Shown in pieces: positions 61,222 to 64,000 of a DNA stretch of 64,000 nucleotides (position 1 is its first letter; each line of letters opens with the position of its first letter). The DNA is from Microcystis aeruginosa FD4. Its GTDB lineage: Bacteria; Cyanobacteriota; Cyanobacteriia; Cyanobacteriales; Microcystaceae. A model generated the notes under the pieces. The model had not been told where the DNA came from. It did not search any database and saw only the letters and a list, made by a program, of their open reading frames with translations. Made by a program: the position numbers and the translations under genes. The stretch covers positions 3,472,001 to 3,536,000 of the forward strand of contig NZ_CP046973.1 of the NCBI RefSeq assembly GCF_009792235.1, written 5' to 3'.

Positions 61222-61296
61222 AAAAAACACGGCTCTTGTCGCAGGTTAGCCTTGTCTTCTACAATTAGCGTTCTATGCAATGCCTAAATTTTGTCG

Positions 61297-62166
61297 ATGA
61301 CTCCTGTTAAATTGCCGATCGATCCTTTTCTGAAACCCAACCTAACCACTAAGCTCCTAGGGGTTGGGTTGGTATTGACAATTATTTTTATCCTGATTGC
61401 CCTGTTTTCGCCCCTTCTGCAAGCGATCAGCCTGATTCAGGATCCAACCGACATTTTAAGCAATTATCCCCTACAAGCCCCCAGTTCCGCCCATTGGTTC
61501 GGGACGAATGTGCGCGGTTATGATGTCTTTTCCCGCACCCTATTCGGGTCCCGGGCGGCCTTGTCCGTGGTATTTTTGGCCACAGGATTATCTTTAGTCA
61601 TCGGGGTTCCTTTGGGGTTAATTAGCGGTTATTTGGGAGGTAAGATTGATCGCATTCTCCTCTTCCTCATGGATACCCTCTACACCTTGCCGGGGTTATT
61701 ATTATCGGTGGCTCTGGCCTTCGTTTTGGGTCGTGGTATCCTCAATGTAGCGATCGCTGTTAGCATTGCCTATATTCCCCAATATTTTCGCGTGGTCAGA
61801 AATCAAACCGCCAGCGTTAAAAATGAGTTATTTATCGAAGCAGCGCGAGCGATCGGGGCTACACCGGGTCGTATATTATCAAAATATCTTTTCTTTAATG
61901 TCGTCCAGAGTGTCCCGGTTCTGTTTACCCTCAACGCAGCAGATGCGATCCTGGTTTTAGGCGGTTTAGGCTTTTTAGGCTTAGGATTACCAGAAGAAGT
62001 GCCTGAATGGGGTCATGATCTCAAGGAAGCTTTGGCGGATTTATCTACAGGTATCTGGTGGACCACTTTATTCCCCGGATTGTCAATGACGACCATGGTG
62101 GTGGGTTTATCTCTCTTGGGAGAGGGATTAAGTGAAATTTTTAACCCCCTGAGTCGTCAACGCTAA
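61297..62166 (+). CDS. peptide/nickel-type ABC transporter permease (DppC family)
   Basis: A 289-residue permease from ATG 61297 (a TTG two codons earlier is less likely). It has the OppC-type N-terminal helix, SSAHWFGTNVRGYDVFSRTL FGSR (the DppC GTD-x-G-RD-like block), and the EAA loop EAARAIGATPGRILSKYLFF that docks to the ATPase. GLGLPEEVPEWGHDLKEALA and TTMVVGLSLLGEGLSEIFNP complete the pattern. About six membrane helices. The substrate is probably a peptide or opine-like solute. No partner subunits are adjacent. Confidence 0.9.
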   Translation: MTPVKLPIDPFLKPNLTTKLLGVGLVLTIIFILIALFSPLLQAISLIQDPTDILSNYPLQAPSSAHWFGTNVRGYDVFSRTLFGSRAALSVVFLATGLSLVIGVPLGLISGYLGGKIDRILLFLMDTLYTLPGLLLSVALAFVLGRGILNVAIAVSIAYIPQYFRVVRNQTASVKNELFIEAARAIGATPGRILSKYLFFNVVQSVPVLFTLNAADAILVLGGLGFLGLGLPEEVPEWGHDLKEALADLSTGIWWTTLFPGLSMTTMVVGLSLLGEGLSEIFNPLSRQR

Positions 62167-62193
62167 AAGCGAGGGTGAGAGTTCGAGACACCC

Positions 62194-62862
62194 TCAGCCT
62201 CTCTGTCCAGTAACGATGTAGGATACCCTTTGGGCGATATTGGTGGCGTGATCGGCCATGCGTTCCAGATGACGGATTAGTAAAGCCATCAGCAGGATTG
62301 GTTCCACCACACCCTTGATATCTCTTTGATGGGCGAGAGTGTGATAGAGATAATCATAGGCTCGATCGACTGTATTATCTAGTTCTTTGACCTTTGGACC
62401 GGCTTCTTGATCGAGGTCGGCCAGGGCGACAAGGCTCATGGCTAACATATACTGAGCATGGTGGGACATAGCCTCGATCTCACTCATACAATCGTGAGGG
62501 GTATAGGCGAATAATTTGAGAGCTATTTCCGCCAAATCCTTGGCATAATCGCCGATACGTTCCAAATCGCGCACTAATTGCATAAAAGCACTTAAAAGCC
62601 GCAAATCTTGGGCGACGGGAGCCTGTAGCGTCATGAGAGTGGCACAATCTAACTCGATTTGACGGTAGTAGCGATCGATTTCCTTGTCAAGGAGGGGGAT
62701 TTTTTTCGCCATTTCCAAATCCCTAGCAAAAAGGGACTGATGGCTAAGACGAAAGGATTCTTCGACCAAGGTTCCCATTCTCAGCACATCCTGTTCCAAT
62801 CGCTGGAGAGAACGCGCGAAATAGGTGCGATCGGGATGATTGGTTTCTTTGGATAGGCTCAC
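62194..62862 (-). CDS. phoU: phosphate-signalling regulator PhoU
   Basis: A 222-residue PhoU: two three-helix bundles each with the metal-binding motif E/DxxxD. Seen as RSLQRLEQDVLRMGTLVEES and LVRDLERIGDYAKDLAEIAL in the first half, and VKELDNTVDRAYDYLYHTLA with RHLERMADHATNIAQRVSYI in the second. In cyanobacteria PhoU (SphU) holds the SphS kinase inactive in high phosphate. The gene lies downstream of a histidine kinase (63340 to the edge) on the same strand, which fits a SphS/PhoR-PhoU module. Confidence 0.95.
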   Translation of the reverse strand: MSLSKETNHPDRTYFARSLQRLEQDVLRMGTLVEESFRLSHQSLFARDLEMAKKIPLLDKEIDRYYRQIELDCATLMTLQAPVAQDLRLLSAFMQLVRDLERIGDYAKDLAEIALKLFAYTPHDCMSEIEAMSHHAQYMLAMSLVALADLDQEAGPKVKELDNTVDRAYDYLYHTLAHQRDIKGVVEPILLMALLIRHLERMADHATNIAQRVSYIVTGQRG

Positions 62863-62965
62863 GGTCAGATTCGCTTAACATAAAACTACTCTTTCTCTAC
62901 AGTGATAACAAGAAAATTTTCGATTTTGTACAGTTGTCCAGAGAACTTGACAGATTTTTTTCTCT

Positions 62966-63196
62966 AGGGGAAATGGGGGGATGGGGAAATGGGGGGATGG
63001 GGAAATGGGGGAATGGGGAAATGGGGGAATGGGGAAATGGGGAAATGGGGGGATGGGGAAGTGGGGGAATGGGGAAATGGGGAAATGGGGAAATGGGGAA
63101 ATGGGGGGATGGGGAAGTGGGGGAATGGGGAAATGGGGAAATGGGGGGATGGGGAAGTGGGGGGATGGGGAAATGGGGGGATGGGGAAGTGGGGGA
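62966..63196 (+). repeat. G-rich tandem repeat (GGGGAAAT/GGGGGAT)
   Basis: About 230 bp made of units GGGGAAATGGGGGGATGGGG and variants. All ORFs here are low-complexity artefacts. Runs of four to six Gs every few bases could fold into G-quadruplexes on the plus strand. Confidence 0.95.
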
Positions 63197-63200
63197 ATTC

Positions 63201-63340
63201 AACTAAAACCCTAAAACCCTAAAACCCTAACACCCCAACACCCTAACACCCCAACACCCTAAAACCCCAACACCCTAAAACCCCAACACCCCAACACCCT
63301 AACACCCCAACACCCTAAAACCCCATCACCCCACACCCAT
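63201..63340 (+). repeat. C-rich tandem repeat (AACACCCT/AAAACCCC)
   Basis: About 17 units of AACACCCT, AACACCCC, AAAACCCT or AAAACCCC directly follow the G-rich array, and reach the stop region of the histidine kinase. On the minus strand this is (GGGGTTTT/GGGTGTT)n, telomere-like and G-quadruplex prone. Confidence 0.95.
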
Positions 63341-64000
63341 CACCTCATCTCCTTTTTTTGACGGGGGAGAGTGACTTGTAGGCGAGCGCCGCCGGTGTTA
63401 GGATCGTTTTGAGCGACGATCGAACCGCCATGGGCTTGAATAATCTCTTTGGCAATCGATAAACCTAAACCGGTACTATGATCCTTGCTGCCTTGTTTTT
63501 GACGGGTGCGGGAAGGATCACCGCGAAAGAGGCGATCAAAAACGTAGGGTAGATCCGCTTGGTTAAATCCCTTCCCGTTGTCGATAACGTCAATTTTCAG
63601 CCATTTTTCCCCGATAGTATCGGATATTTCCCGAATTTCTAGGCGAATTTTCCCCTGATCAGGACTATACTTAATGGCATTATCAAAGAGATTCAGGAAA
63701 ACTTGCAGCAGACGAGAACGATCAACTTCTACCGTCCAATCCACCGGAGAGGAATAATCTAAGCTAATCTGTTTTTGGGCGGCTATTGGGGTGACAGTCT
63801 GCCAAGCGGCCGTGATTAGCTCCTGTAGATTAATCATCTGGTATTGTAAAGATCGCCCCGCATCCGCTTGTAATTCACTGATTTCTAGCCAATCGCGCAC
63901 TAATTGGCTCAAACGCTCCACTTCTTTCGCCATTTGTTCTAACCAGCGTCTTTCGGGAGCTTGGAGGCGTTTTTGTAAAGCTTCGGTGAGCAGAGAAATG
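63340..64000 (-). CDS. sensor histidine kinase, 3' part (SphS/PhoR-like), runs off the window
   Basis: The frame is open to the edge, so the start and sensor are outside. Inside: the end of the dimerisation helices (ISLLTEALQKRLQAPERRWL then AKEVERLSQLVRDWLEISEL), and a full HATPase domain with N box FLNLFDNAIKYSPDQ, G1 VIDNGKGFNQADLPYVFDRL FRGD and G2 HSTGLGLSIAKEIIQAHGGS. The upstream position relative to phoU suggests it is the phosphate sensor (SphS), which is positional inference. The phosphorylated His lies just beyond the window. Confidence 0.87.
   Translation of the reverse strand, partial: ISLLTEALQKRLQAPERRWLEQMAKEVERLSQLVRDWLEISELQADAGRSLQYQMINLQELITAAWQTVTPIAAQKQISLDYSSPVDWTVEVDRSRLLQVFLNLFDNAIKYSPDQGKIRLEIREISDTIGEKWLKIDVIDNGKGFNQADLPYVFDRLFRGDPSRTRQKQGSKDHSTGLGLSIAKEIIQAHGGSIVAQNDPNTGGARLQVTLPRQKKEMR

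Noticed and set aside
62934..63222. Overlapping ORFs of 77-101 codons in the G-rich array
   Set aside because: They are low-complexity readings (MGKWGNGEMG-type) of a tandem repeat on both strands, without ribosome sites.

Overview
The window is a piece of a cyanobacterial chromosome, most probably a Microcystis (inference). The pointers are frequent HIP1 octamers (GCGATCGC, e.g. 1475-1482), an NtcA regulator, NdhN, a DUF3084 protein, an SmtA/SmtB zinc module, PEP-CTERM proteins, Uma2 nucleases, many toxin-antitoxin (TA) pairs and many small palindromic transposable repeats.

Region 1 (1-19 kb) is mostly housekeeping and transport. It holds a small membrane protein, an SGNH hydrolase, a pentapeptide protein coupled to purK, a lone LivH-type permease, a DUF4346 protein, two tandem short-chain dehydrogenases with a membrane protein, a DUF2252 protein, a SulP transporter beside an RND pump, an AraC regulator, a K+-channel-like protein, a DUF2092 protein and a MazE antitoxin whose MazF toxin has collapsed. 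Region 2 (19-42 kb) holds a SNF2 helicase, the smtA-smtB zinc module (the 54-codon smtA is easily missed), Uma2 genes, DUF2808, DUF3084, ntcA divergent from fabI, a decayed TPR-CHAT gene, a 38-bp minisatellite inside a small transposable repeat, a P1B-4-type metal ATPase, hisS, murJ with an apparent ATT start, an NrnA-like phosphoesterase and a frameshifted sixA.

Region 3 (42-59 kb) is the accessory core. A 1790-residue surface-type protein (two beta-helices, cadherin-like repeats, a cohesin-like domain, a dockerin-like end) is followed on its promoter side by three more copies of its 5' end and upstream region. In each copy that 5' cassette is joined to a different PEP-CTERM passenger, and the passengers' own signal peptides are stranded mid-protein. 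Three PEP-CTERM genes share a 3' cassette (anchor plus hairpin). One fusion is cut by an IS66-family element with a perfect 8-bp target duplication, another upstream copy carries two small transposable elements, and TA modules lie between copies. Short-homology junctions are visible at single-base resolution. I regard this constant-variable-constant array as the most novel item in the window.

Region 4 (59-64 kb) returns to core genes: YggT, a secreted protein, an IS605-like remnant, ndhN, a 37-residue membrane peptide, a DppC-type permease, phoU, a long G-rich/C-rich tandem repeat and the 3' part of a histidine kinase that runs off the edge. In total eight TA loci or relics and at least eight small mobile repeats lie between 16 and 58 kb, so this half of the window is strongly shaped by transposition and short-homology recombination.
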